The notes under the pieces are model-generated. The model was not told the DNA's origin. It did not search any database and saw nothing but the letters and a program-made list of their open reading frames with translations. DNA of 64,000 bases from Salinigranum halophilum (lineage in GTDB: Archaea; Halobacteriota; Halobacteria; Halobacteriales; Haloferacaceae), in assembly GCF_007004735.1 (NCBI RefSeq), contig NZ_SSNL01000003.1, positions 186,001-250,000 of the forward strand, in the 5' to 3' direction. This document shows positions 35,500 through 43,218 of this stretch, in pieces. The stretch's first letter is position 1, and each line of letters opens with the position of its first letter. The translations under genes and the position numbers were made by a program.

Positions 35500-36009
35500 A
35501 TGGTCGACTTCGATGTCGTCGAACTCCACGAGGCGGACCACGTCGACGTTGGCGACACCGCCCCCGACTTCACCCGTCCGCTCGTGACCGAGGAGTACTG
35601 GGAGGACGTCTCTCTCGCCGACCTCACCGCCGAGGGTCCGGTCTGTCTCGTCTTCTCGACGATGGACGGTGCCTTCCCGGCGACGTACATGTGGAACGAG
35701 ATTCGCGACCGCCAGTGGGGCGACTCGCTCACCGTCGTCGGCGTCTCCATCTCCACGCCCTACGAGCACAAGACGTTCATCGCCGAGCGGGAGATGGACT
35801 ACCGCCTCTTCTCGGACCCCGCGAACGGCGTCGCCCGGGAGTACGGCATCCCCAATCCGATGGACGGAATGACCGGCATCGAAGAGCCGCGGCCGGCCGT
35901 GTTCCTCATCGACGGCGACCGCACGATACAGTACGCGTGGGTCGCGAGCGAGTGGCCCGACTTCCCCGACTACGACGAGGTCGAAGCGGCCATCGCGGAC
36001 CTCGCCTGA
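35500..36009 (+). CDS. peroxiredoxin-fold (AhpC/TSA) protein lacking the peroxidatic cysteine
   Basis: A 169-residue AhpC/TSA-like protein: GDTAPDF near residue 18, VCLVFSTMDGAFPATYMW at 48-65, FSDPANGVAREYG near 108. In active peroxiredoxins the loop after the beta strand reads TPVCTTE or similar; here DGAFPATY has no Cys. Its only cysteine (49) lies in the strand before it. It therefore may not reduce peroxide in the usual way. Zero-gap fusion to the glutaredoxin gene points to a redox role. Confidence 0.87.
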   Translation: MVDFDVVELHEADHVDVGDTAPDFTRPLVTEEYWEDVSLADLTAEGPVCLVFSTMDGAFPATYMWNEIRDRQWGDSLTVVGVSISTPYEHKTFIAEREMDYRLFSDPANGVAREYGIPNPMDGMTGIEEPRPAVFLIDGDRTIQYAWVASEWPDFPDYDEVEAAIADLA

Positions 36010-36021
36010 CCACCAGCACAC

Positions 36022-36651
36022 GTGACTACCGACAGCCCCACCCCCACTGCCGACCAGCTCGCGGCCGCAGCCGCAGCCATCGCCGACGACGAACTGGTCG
36101 TCTACCCGACGGAGACGGTGTACGGGCTCGGTGCGGACGCGTCTAGCGCGGCGGCGGTCGAACGTGTCTTCGCCTGTAAGGGCCGCAGCCGTGACAAACC
36201 GCTCTCGCTCGGCGTCCCCGACGTCGAGACCGCCCGACGGTACACGCGGCTCACTGCGCTCGACGAACGCTTCATCGAGGCGTTCCTTCCCGGTCCCGTG
36301 ACCGTGGTCGTTGAGGTCGACCCCGCCCTCCCCGACGAACTCACCGCCGGTCGCGACCGCGTCGGCCTCCGCATCCCGGACCACGAGGTCGCGCTCGCGT
36401 TCTACCGGGCCGCGAAGCCGCTGCCGGTGACGGCCACGAGCGCCAACGTCTCGGGGAGCGGGAGCGTCCGCCGGGTCGCCGACCTCGCCTCCGACATCCG
36501 GGACGCCTGCGCCGTCGTCCTCGACGGGGGAGAGACGCTCGGCTCGGAGAGCACTGTCGTCGACCCCGGTCGTGGCGTCGTCCACCGCCGCGGCGCTCAC
36601 GCCGACGCCGTGACGGCGTGGCTGGCCGAACACACCGACGCGACGACCTGA
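36022..36651 (+). CDS. L-threonylcarbamoyladenylate synthase (Sua5/YrdC)
   Basis: A 209-residue Sua5/YciO/YrdC protein starting at GTG. Shows VVYPTETVYGLGADASS, KGRSRDKPLSL, GPVTVVVE, GLRIPDHEVA, TATSANVSGSG and SESTVVD. It makes threonylcarbamoyl-AMP for t6A at tRNA position 37. The Sua5 C-terminal domain is absent (short form). Lies 12 nt after the peroxiredoxin gene, likely in one operon. Confidence 0.93.
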   Translation: MTTDSPTPTADQLAAAAAAIADDELVVYPTETVYGLGADASSAAAVERVFACKGRSRDKPLSLGVPDVETARRYTRLTALDERFIEAFLPGPVTVVVEVDPALPDELTAGRDRVGLRIPDHEVALAFYRAAKPLPVTATSANVSGSGSVRRVADLASDIRDACAVVLDGGETLGSESTVVDPGRGVVHRRGAHADAVTAWLAEHTDATT

Positions 36652-36776
36652 CGGTGTGCCACTGTGACGGCGTGACCGCCTGATTCAAGCGCGGCGGTGC
36701 CGCCGAACGCGCGTCGCGGCTCTCGTCTCCCGACCCCGCCCCTCCGGTTCTCACCTCCCGGCTCCCGTCGAGTTCA

Positions 36777-36809
36777 TTTATATCTCTCGACATGCTAGCT
36801 GATAGCATG
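36777..36809 (+). promoter_or_regulatory. promoter and start-site dyad of the HiPIP gene
   Basis: TTTATA at 36777-36782 is 27 nt before the ATG at 36807, fixing a leaderless start. The inverted repeat CATGCTA-GCTGA-TAGCATG (36791-36809) covers the predicted start of transcription and the start codon itself, an ideal position for a repressor site. Confidence 0.65.
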
Positions 36810-37313
36810 GGGGGAGTCGACAGGCAGAAACGGCGGTTCGTAACGCTTCTCGGTGCGATCGGTCTCGGTAGCCTCGCTGGTTGTACCGGCGGGACCGGTG
36901 GTGAGAGTGAGTCGACGCCGACGCCGACACCGGCCGAGATGGCCGACACCCGAAGCGAAGACGGGACGGGAGGGGAACCCGAAGAGGCACCCCCACCGGG
37001 CGTGTCGATGGAGGAGTTCGTCCACGGACCGGTGCCCGAGGTGTACCGAACGGCGCGCTCACAGGCCGGCGAACGACGCGACCCGGAGAACCTGCGGACG
37101 AAGGAGGCGGTCCGGTTCGCCGAGGCCGACGAGAGCGAGTACGCGGGGCCCGACCAGAACTGCGGGAACTGCGCGGAGTACATCCCCGACGTGAACGGCG
37201 ACGGCTTCGGGGCCTGCGCGAAGGTCGAAGGCTACGTCGACCCCGAGGACTGGTGTACGATCTGGGAATCCATCGAGGAACACGAGGCCGAAGCGGGTGA
37301 GGGCGGTGAGTAG
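36807..37313 (+). CDS. HiPIP-type iron-sulfur lipoprotein
   Basis: A 168-residue exported protein. Residues 1-26 form a Tat lipoprotein signal (QKRRFVTLLG, lipobox LAGC with Cys26); 27-65 are a disordered Ser/Thr/Glu linker. The C-terminus has the four-Cys pattern of high-potential iron-sulfur proteins (NCGNC ... GACAKVEG ... DWCTIW). It is thus a likely periplasm-side electron carrier bound to a lipid anchor. Start at 36807 is fixed by the TATA box; an ATG at 36792 lies upstream of the predicted transcript. Confidence 0.82.
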   Translation: MGGVDRQKRRFVTLLGAIGLGSLAGCTGGTGGESESTPTPTPAEMADTRSEDGTGGEPEEAPPPGVSMEEFVHGPVPEVYRTARSQAGERRDPENLRTKEAVRFAEADESEYAGPDQNCGNCAEYIPDVNGDGFGACAKVEGYVDPEDWCTIWESIEEHEAEAGEGGE

Positions 37314-37973
37314 TCACCGGCCGAGAAGTGACCGCATCGAGCGCGTTCGGACCCCACAGCGGTCCCGGTACGAACAGGCGCGACAGCGAGCGGAATCGCG
37401 CAGTCGCGGCGGTGGCCCGTCGAGCGACCGCACCGCACGGAGCGCTCGTCGGTACGCCGCCTTCGCCCGCGTGGTCAGCCTGACGGTTCGGACGACGCCG
37501 TGTGTGGGGTACTCGACGAGTGCGTGCGGTGTCGCCGTCTCGCGCTCCCAAGACAGCGCCTTCGCCGCGGCGACCGCCCGCACCTGTTGTGGCTCCCAGA
37601 CGCCTCGTTCGGGCGGCGTTCCGGGTGAGACGAACGTCGGCACCGTTCCGTCGGCGGTGTCGAGCAGTTTGTGGACGCGGCCGCGACAGTCCTTGCCGGT
37701 GAGAAAGACGTCCGTCGCGGTCGGCCGACAGAGCGCCGCCCAGTCGTCACGCTCGGCCAGTCGGTCCAGCGCCGCCCGATACGCGCCCGGCGAGTGGGCG
37801 ATTGGCAGGTCGCGCAACTGCGCATCACTGGCGTCACGGAGTTCGTCGTACTCGAACGCGAGTCGCTGTCGGCGGCGGTCTTGGGGGTCGGGGCCGTCGT
37901 CGCCGTCTCGACGCGCGTAGTACAGTTGCCGGGGACAGTACGCCGCCTGCGACACCTCGGTGAAGGTCGGCAT
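37314..37973 (-). CDS. Cas4-like PD-(D/E)XK family protein (DUF83), stand-alone
   Basis: A 219-residue protein with the Cys pattern of Cas4 Fe-S nucleases: one N-terminal (YCPRQLYY, residue 13) and a C-terminal cluster (CRACSYRDRC, near 197-206). The nuclease core seems weak: in the segment GRVHKLLD the expected Asp is His, and no clear ExK follows. No CRISPR array or other cas gene is in the window, so a role in CRISPR is doubtful. Its stop codon abuts the convergent HiPIP stop. Confidence 0.75.
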   Translation of the reverse strand: MPTFTEVSQAAYCPRQLYYARRDGDDGPDPQDRRRQRLAFEYDELRDASDAQLRDLPIAHSPGAYRAALDRLAERDDWAALCRPTATDVFLTGKDCRGRVHKLLDTADGTVPTFVSPGTPPERGVWEPQQVRAVAAAKALSWERETATPHALVEYPTHGVVRTVRLTTRAKAAYRRALRAVRSLDGPPPRLRDSARCRACSYRDRCGVRTRSMRSLLGR

Positions 37974-38113
37974 CTACGGACGGGAGGCCGCCCGGTCGTA
38001 TTTGAACGTTCGGGGCGACCGCCGTCCGCTGTGGGCGCAGCGAGAGACGTTTCATCACGCAGAAAGGTATATCGGGTCGAACAGCGTATCGTGAAGTAAC
38101 AGGCATCTGTCTC

Positions 38114-38941
38114 ATGGTCGAGCTAAGCATCATCATCCCAACGATCAAACCGGCGTCGGAGATCGACTGCCTCCGCTATCTCGAGACGCAGGACTTCGAC
38201 GACTACGAGGTCGTGATTCGCTCCGACCCCGGCGCGTCCAAAGCGCGGAACGAGGCCATCAAGCGAGCGAACGCCGAGAAACTCGTGTTCCTCGACGACG
38301 ACTCGATGCCGCGTCCGGGCTACCTCCAGGCGGTGAGTGATGCGCTCGACGAACACGACGTGGTCGCGGGCCGGGTGTTCCAGCCCGACGACGCCGTCAT
38401 CACGTACAAACAGTTGCCGTGGTACGACCAGGGTGACGAGGGGAAGCACACCGACCTCATCGTCGGCTGTAACATGGCGATGCGGAAGTCGGTTCTCGAC
38501 GCCGTCGGCGGGTTCAACGAGACGTTCTTCCACGGGCACGAGGAGACGGAACTCGGCCGTCGAATCAGCGAGCAGTTCGACATCTGGTACGAGCCCAGCA
38601 TGGTCGTCGAGCACTACTACGCGTTCTCGGTTCGGCAGTACTGGGAGAAGTCGTACCGCCACGGAAAAGCCGACGCCGACTGGTGGGTCGTCGACGACGT
38701 TCCCCTCTCCACCCGTCTCCGGAAGTGTCTGCCGACGGACGTGCTCCGCCGCCAACCGATCGAGACGGTCGCGATGCTCGTCCTCACGTTCGGTCGCGTC
38801 CGTCGGCTCACCGCCCAGTTGCTCGGACTCGTCGACATCCCCGAGCAGCGACACCCGAGCGACCACTCGACTCCGTCGGCGTCCGCGTCCCTCCGCGACT
38901 CGTCCGAGGGTATCTCCCCGCTCTCGTCAGGCCGGGACTAA
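38114..38941 (+). CDS. family 2 glycosyltransferase
   Basis: A 275-residue GT-A fold protein: N-terminal LSIIIPTIKP, substrate loop ASKARNEAIKRA, DxD-like FLDDDSMPRPGYL near residue 62, and the acceptor-end motif GHEETELGRRI near 138. A hydrophobic stretch near 210-235 could associate with the membrane. Transfers a sugar from a nucleotide-sugar, likely for S-layer glycan or exopolysaccharide. A leaderless ATG follows a TATA-like GTATATC 45 nt upstream. Confidence 0.86.
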   Translation: MVELSIIIPTIKPASEIDCLRYLETQDFDDYEVVIRSDPGASKARNEAIKRANAEKLVFLDDDSMPRPGYLQAVSDALDEHDVVAGRVFQPDDAVITYKQLPWYDQGDEGKHTDLIVGCNMAMRKSVLDAVGGFNETFFHGHEETELGRRISEQFDIWYEPSMVVEHYYAFSVRQYWEKSYRHGKADADWWVVDDVPLSTRLRKCLPTDVLRRQPIETVAMLVLTFGRVRRLTAQLLGLVDIPEQRHPSDHSTPSASASLRDSSEGISPLSSGRD

Positions 38942-39027
38942 CACCCCGGTAGCGTGCGGGTGCCGGTCCGCACGCCCCCCGTTAGTGACTGCTTGTTTAT
39001 GTGTCCGTCCGGTGTACTGCGGGTACC

Positions 39028-40188
39028 ATGACCTACACTGTCGCGTTCATCGGCACCGGTCCCGACCCGAAGAACCCGAGTACCGACGGGTTCGCGATGG
39101 CGTACCGCCACGCCCCTGGCTACCAGCGCCTCGACGACTGTGAACTCGTCGCCTGTGCGGACATCGTCCGGGAGAACGCCGAGGCGTTCGCCCGAACCCA
39201 CGACATCCCGCTCGAGCACGTCTACACCGACTACGAGGAGATGCTCTCGGAGACCCGCCCCGACATCGTGAGCATCTGTACTCCCCCGTCCGTCCACGCA
39301 CCGCTCGTCATCGGCACGGCGAAGAGCGGCGTGGTGACGGCCATCCACTGCGAGAAGCCCATGGCGCTCACCTGGGGTGACGCGCAGGAGATGGCTCGCG
39401 TCTGTGACGCCGAGGGCGTCCAGCTGACCATCAACCACCAGAAGCGCTTCGGCAAGCCGGTCCGACAGGCGAAGACGCTCGTCTCCGAGGGTCGCATCGG
39501 CGACGTCGAACGGGTGGAGTTCGGTGCGGAGACGCTCTACGACATGGGGACGCACTTCTTCGACATCTGCAACTACCTCAACGACGGGTCGCCCGTCGAG
39601 TGGGTCCTCGCCAACATCGACTACACCGAGGAGAACGTCCTCTTCGGGACGCACAACGAGAACCAGGCCATCTCGCAGTGGCGCTACGCCAACGGGGTCG
39701 ACGGCCTCGCGTCGACGGGCCGTGCCGCCGACTTCGTCGGCTGTCAGCTCCGCGTCGTCGGCTCGAAGGGGGTCATCGAACTCGGCACCGACGAGGCCGA
39801 ACTCCGGTACCGCGTCGACGGCGCGGACTGGACCGTCGTCGACACCGGGCTCGACACCGTCCACAAGCCCGTTCCCGGCCGGATGCGGTCGGGCCTGACG
39901 ACCGTGGCGAGTCGGCTCCCTGCGACGCTCTCGTCGAAACTGACCGACCAGCTCTCGACGACGAGCTACGAGGCGCGGGCAATCGAGGAACTCGTCGCGG
40001 CCCTTCGCGAGGGCACCGAATCGGAGCTCTCGGCGAGGCACGCGCTCGCGGCCGAGGAGCTCATCTTCGCCAGCTGGGAGTCCGCGCGCCGCCGTGGCCG
40101 CGTCGACCTGCCGCTCGACATCGAGGACAACCCGCTCGAATCGATGGTCGAGACGGGCGACCTCGTCCTCACGTCGCCGCCCGCCTGA
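39028..40188 (+). CDS. Gfo/Idh/MocA family NAD(P)-dependent oxidoreductase
   Basis: A 386-residue dehydrogenase: Rossmann start VAFIGTGPDP, CTPPSVHAPLVIGTAKSG, catalytic HCEKPMAL near 107, and HQKRFGKPVRQAK. C-terminal alpha/beta domain has DMGTHFFDICNYL. These oxidise sugars or related cyclic alcohols. GTTTATG lies 30 nt before the ATG. Near the glycosyltransferase and so may serve nucleotide-sugar metabolism (inference). Confidence 0.88.
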   Translation: MTYTVAFIGTGPDPKNPSTDGFAMAYRHAPGYQRLDDCELVACADIVRENAEAFARTHDIPLEHVYTDYEEMLSETRPDIVSICTPPSVHAPLVIGTAKSGVVTAIHCEKPMALTWGDAQEMARVCDAEGVQLTINHQKRFGKPVRQAKTLVSEGRIGDVERVEFGAETLYDMGTHFFDICNYLNDGSPVEWVLANIDYTEENVLFGTHNENQAISQWRYANGVDGLASTGRAADFVGCQLRVVGSKGVIELGTDEAELRYRVDGADWTVVDTGLDTVHKPVPGRMRSGLTTVASRLPATLSSKLTDQLSTTSYEARAIEELVAALREGTESELSARHALAAEELIFASWESARRRGRVDLPLDIEDNPLESMVETGDLVLTSPPA

Positions 40189-40402
40189 GCTGTCGGGCGA
40201 CGCGGTCGCGCTCCGACCTCACACCACTGCCGTCGTCGCCTCCGCTGCCTCGCTGTCGACGCGTTCGTGCGTCGCTACGAGTGTCAGCGTGAGTGTCGGC
40301 GTCTGCGTCGGCCGCTTTCTCTCTCTTTATCGGTTCCACGCTTCGCGACGACGGTTCGGGTGGTCCGCCGTGTCGACTCACCGAGCGCCGCGCAACGAAA
40401 CG

Positions 40403-40407
40403 TTTTA
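40403..40407 (+). promoter_or_regulatory. TATA-like box of tRNA-Pro(TGG)
   Basis: TTTTA in the context CGTTTTACCGG lies about 30 nt before the tRNA 5' end, the usual haloarchaeal tRNA promoter spacing. The rest of the 40189-40434 gap has another T-rich patch (near 40325) with no gene attached. Confidence 0.55.
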
Positions 40408-40434
40408 CCGGCCCGCTCGTCCACTATCGAGTAC

Positions 40435-40507
40435 GGGACCGTGGGTTAGCCTGGTATACTTCGGGCCTTGGGTGCCCGTGACCCCGGTTCGAATCCGGGC
40501 GGTCCCA
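40435..40507 (+). tRNA. tRNA-Pro (anticodon TGG)
   Basis: Cloverleaf of 73 nt: acceptor GGGACCG/CGGTCCC, anticodon stem CGGGC/GCCCG with loop CTTGGGT (anticodon TGG), T-arm CCCGG-TTCGAAT-CCGGG, discriminator A. CCA is not encoded. Reads CCA and probably other proline codons. Confidence 0.93.
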
Positions 40508-40604
40508 CTCTACTTTCTGCTCGGTCGCTTCGCTCCCTCGCAAAAACTTGTGGAAAAACCGCAGGAGCGGAGTCGAGCCCTGCAAGACGACCGACACGAT
40601 TTGG

Positions 40605-40622
40605 CCCCGGTTCGAATCCGGG
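40605..40622 (+). repeat. partial copy of the tRNA-Pro(TGG) T-arm
   Basis: The 18 bp CCCCGGTTCGAATCCGGG at 40482-40499 in the tRNA recur exactly here, followed by TGACCCGA instead of CGGTCCCA. There is no matching 5' tRNA half, so this is a fragment and not a second tRNA. It may be a scar of integration. The 40508-40604 segment and 40623-40788 hold no recognisable gene. Confidence 0.75.
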
Positions 40623-40788
40623 TGACCCGAGTGCATGTCTTCGTCGTCGCTTCATCCTGCTCGCCGTGCAATCACGTGTCCGCTCCCGCGAGTTATTAAC
40701 TGAGTACCGATAACATACTAGAAATTATCGAGCAGGACCGCTTTTGTAGCAGCCAAGTTAATACGACCGCGGACAGTACGATTCACCA

Positions 40789-43191
40789 ATGGAATCGTCC
40801 GAGACGCGTCGGCACGAGGACGGGAACCCGTCGTCGGAGACCCCCGACGACGGGAACCACGCCGAGTCCATCGCAGCCGGGCCCGAGGACGCCGAAGTCA
40901 GCCTCTCGGTGCCGGGGATGGACTGTGCGTCGTGTGCCGGAAAGGTCGAGAGCAGCCTGCGCCGGGTCGACGGCGTCAGGTCCTACGAGACGCAGCCGAC
41001 CACCGGTCGCGTCGTGGTGCGGTACGATTCCGCGGCCGCGAGCGATACGGACCTCGTCGGCGCGATCGAGGGTGCGGGGTACGAGGTGACCGAACGCGAC
41101 GGCGGCACGTCCGACGGCCACGACGCCAGCGACGACGCGAACGAGAGCGCGTGGCGGAGTCGCCGGGCGGTCAAGACGGGTGTCGGCGGCGTCTTCCTCG
41201 CCGTCGGCCTGCTCTTGGAGTTCCTGGTGACCGGTGTGAACGCCCCGGTCGCGAGCGTCGTCGGCGAGCCGTTGTTCGTCGCCGACGTCCTCTTTCTCGC
41301 CGCCGTCGCGGTCAGCGGGCAGGCTATCGTTCGGAACGGCTACTACTCGGCGCGGAACCTGAACCTCGACATCGACTTCCTGATGTCCGTCGCGATTCTC
41401 GGAGCGCTGGCGGCCAGCCTCGCGTTCGGCGAGGCGCTGTACTTCGAGGCCGCGACCCTCGCCGTGCTGTTCAGCGTCGCCGAACTGCTCGAACGCGCGT
41501 CGATGGACCGCGCCCGCGACTCCCTGCAGGAACTGATGGACCTCTCGCCCGACGTGGCGACGGTCAGACGAGGCGACCGAGCCGAGACCGTCCCCGTCGA
41601 AGACGTCGCCGTCGGCGACGTGGTCGTCGTCAGGCCCGGCGAGAAGGTCCCGATGGACGGCGAGGTCGTCGCCGGCGACAGCGCCGTCAACCAGGCCCCC
41701 ATCACGGGCGAGAGCGTGCCCGTCGACAAGACGGTCGGCGACGAGGTGTACGCCGGGACGATCAACGAGGAGGGGTACCTCGAGTTCAGCGTCACCTCCG
41801 CCGCCGGCGACGACACGCTCTCGCGCATCGTCTCCATGGTCGAGGACGCCCAGTCGAACCGGACCGAACGCGAGCAGTTCGTCGAGCGGTTCGCCGCCTT
41901 CTACACACCCGTCGTCGTCGGGTTCGCCGTCCTGGTCACCGTCGGGGGGCCGTTCGTCCTCGGGACGACGTGGCCGCAGGCGGTGGTCAACGGCCTGACG
42001 CTCCTCGTGCTCGCCTGTCCGTGTGCCTTCGTCATCTCGACGCCCGTCTCCGTCGTCTCGGGCGTCACGAGCGCCGCGAAGAACGGCGTCCTCATCAAAG
42101 GCGGGACGCATCTGGAGGCGATGGGCGCGGTCGAGGCCGTCGCGTTCGACAAGACCGGGACGCTCACCAAGGGAGAACTCACCGTGACGGACGTCGTCCC
42201 GCTCAACGGGAACACCGAAGCGGACGTGCTCCGGTGTGCTCGCGGGCTGGAGAAGCGGAGCGAGCACCCCATCGGCACGGCCATCGTGGGGCGGGCCGAA
42301 GAGGGCGACGTCGGTGGCCGCGAGGTGACGGCGTTCGAGAGCATCACCGGCAAGGGCGTGCGCGCCACGCTCGACGGCACCCCTCACTACGCTGGCAAGC
42401 CCGGGCTGTTCGAGGAACTCGGCTTTGACCTCTCACACGTCCACGCGACGACCGACGGTGGCGTCGTCACACAGACGAGTACGCAGCTCTGTGAGCGCCA
42501 CGACTGTCTGGACCTCCTCTCCGAGACCGTCCCCGCCCTCCAGTCGGAGGGAAAGACCGTCGTCCTCGTCGGGACCGACGACGAACTCGAGGGCCTCATC
42601 GCCGTCGCGGACGAGGTCCGCCCCGAAGCGAGATGGGCCGTCGAACGGCTCCGAGAACTCGGCGTCGAGCGGACGGTCATGCTCACCGGCGACAACGAGC
42701 GCACGGCCCGCGCCATCGCCCACCAGGTCGGTGTCGACGACTACCGCGCCGAACTGCTCCCCGACGACAAGGTCGCGGCCGTGGAGGAACTCGTCGCCGA
42801 GTACGACGGCGGCGTCGCGATGGTCGGCGACGGCATCAACGACGCGCCGGCGATGGCGACCGCGACGGTCGGCGTGGCGATGGGTGCCGCGGGCACCGAC
42901 ACGGCGCTGGAGACGGCCGACGTGGCCCTGATGGGTGACGACCTCTCGAAGCTGCCGTACCTCTACGACCTCGCGGGCGACGCGAACCGCGTCATCCGAC
43001 AGAACATCGTGGCCAGCCTCGCCGTCAAGGCCGGTCTCGCCCTCGCCGTGCCGTTCCAGCTCGTCCCGATCTGGCTCGCGGTACTGGCGGGCGACGCGGG
43101 TATGACTGTCGGCGTCACGGGCAACGCGATGCGACTCTCGCGGGTGCAAGCCGACGACGGAACGGACGACGCCACTCCCCGGAGCGACTAG
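40789..43191 (+). CDS. zntA: heavy-metal P1B-type ATPase, Zn/Cd/Pb type
   Basis: An 800-residue metal-exporting ATPase. The N-terminal HMA domain (about 36-102) has MDCASC (Cys46, Cys49). Membrane helices follow; metal site CPC in ACPCAFVISTP at about 409, with ZntA-like IST following, which differs from the CopA CPCALGLA form. DKTGTLTKGE (phosphorylated Asp), TGDN and GDGINDAPA complete the P/N domains. Exports Zn2+, Cd2+ or Pb2+ with ATP. A leader of unknown length precedes; TATA-like TTAATA lies about 30 nt before ATG. Confidence 0.92.
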   Translation: MESSETRRHEDGNPSSETPDDGNHAESIAAGPEDAEVSLSVPGMDCASCAGKVESSLRRVDGVRSYETQPTTGRVVVRYDSAAASDTDLVGAIEGAGYEVTERDGGTSDGHDASDDANESAWRSRRAVKTGVGGVFLAVGLLLEFLVTGVNAPVASVVGEPLFVADVLFLAAVAVSGQAIVRNGYYSARNLNLDIDFLMSVAILGALAASLAFGEALYFEAATLAVLFSVAELLERASMDRARDSLQELMDLSPDVATVRRGDRAETVPVEDVAVGDVVVVRPGEKVPMDGEVVAGDSAVNQAPITGESVPVDKTVGDEVYAGTINEEGYLEFSVTSAAGDDTLSRIVSMVEDAQSNRTEREQFVERFAAFYTPVVVGFAVLVTVGGPFVLGTTWPQAVVNGLTLLVLACPCAFVISTPVSVVSGVTSAAKNGVLIKGGTHLEAMGAVEAVAFDKTGTLTKGELTVTDVVPLNGNTEADVLRCARGLEKRSEHPIGTAIVGRAEEGDVGGREVTAFESITGKGVRATLDGTPHYAGKPGLFEELGFDLSHVHATTDGGVVTQTSTQLCERHDCLDLLSETVPALQSEGKTVVLVGTDDELEGLIAVADEVRPEARWAVERLRELGVERTVMLTGDNERTARAIAHQVGVDDYRAELLPDDKVAAVEELVAEYDGGVAMVGDGINDAPAMATATVGVAMGAAGTDTALETADVALMGDDLSKLPYLYDLAGDANRVIRQNIVASLAVKAGLALAVPFQLVPIWLAVLAGDAGMTVGVTGNAMRLSRVQADDGTDDATPRSD

Positions 43192-43218
43192 CGGCCGCGG
43201 TGGCGCGGCACGGGTCGC

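Noticed and set aside
37314-37973. Part of a CRISPR-Cas locus
   Set aside because: No direct-repeat array and no cas1, cas2, cas3 or effector genes are present in the whole window.
40605-40622. A second tRNA gene
   Set aside because: Only the T-arm matches; no 5' acceptor strand, D-arm or anticodon arm can be built upstream.
40424-40655. Open frames with PGFEPG/PDSNRG-type repeats over tRNA-Pro(TGG)
   Set aside because: These peptides are the well-known false translation of tRNA T-arms; the DNA is a tRNA and its partial copy.
40789-43191. Copper ATPase CopA
   Set aside because: The residues after CPC are AFVISTP, typical of the Zn/Cd/Pb group, and not ALGLATP.
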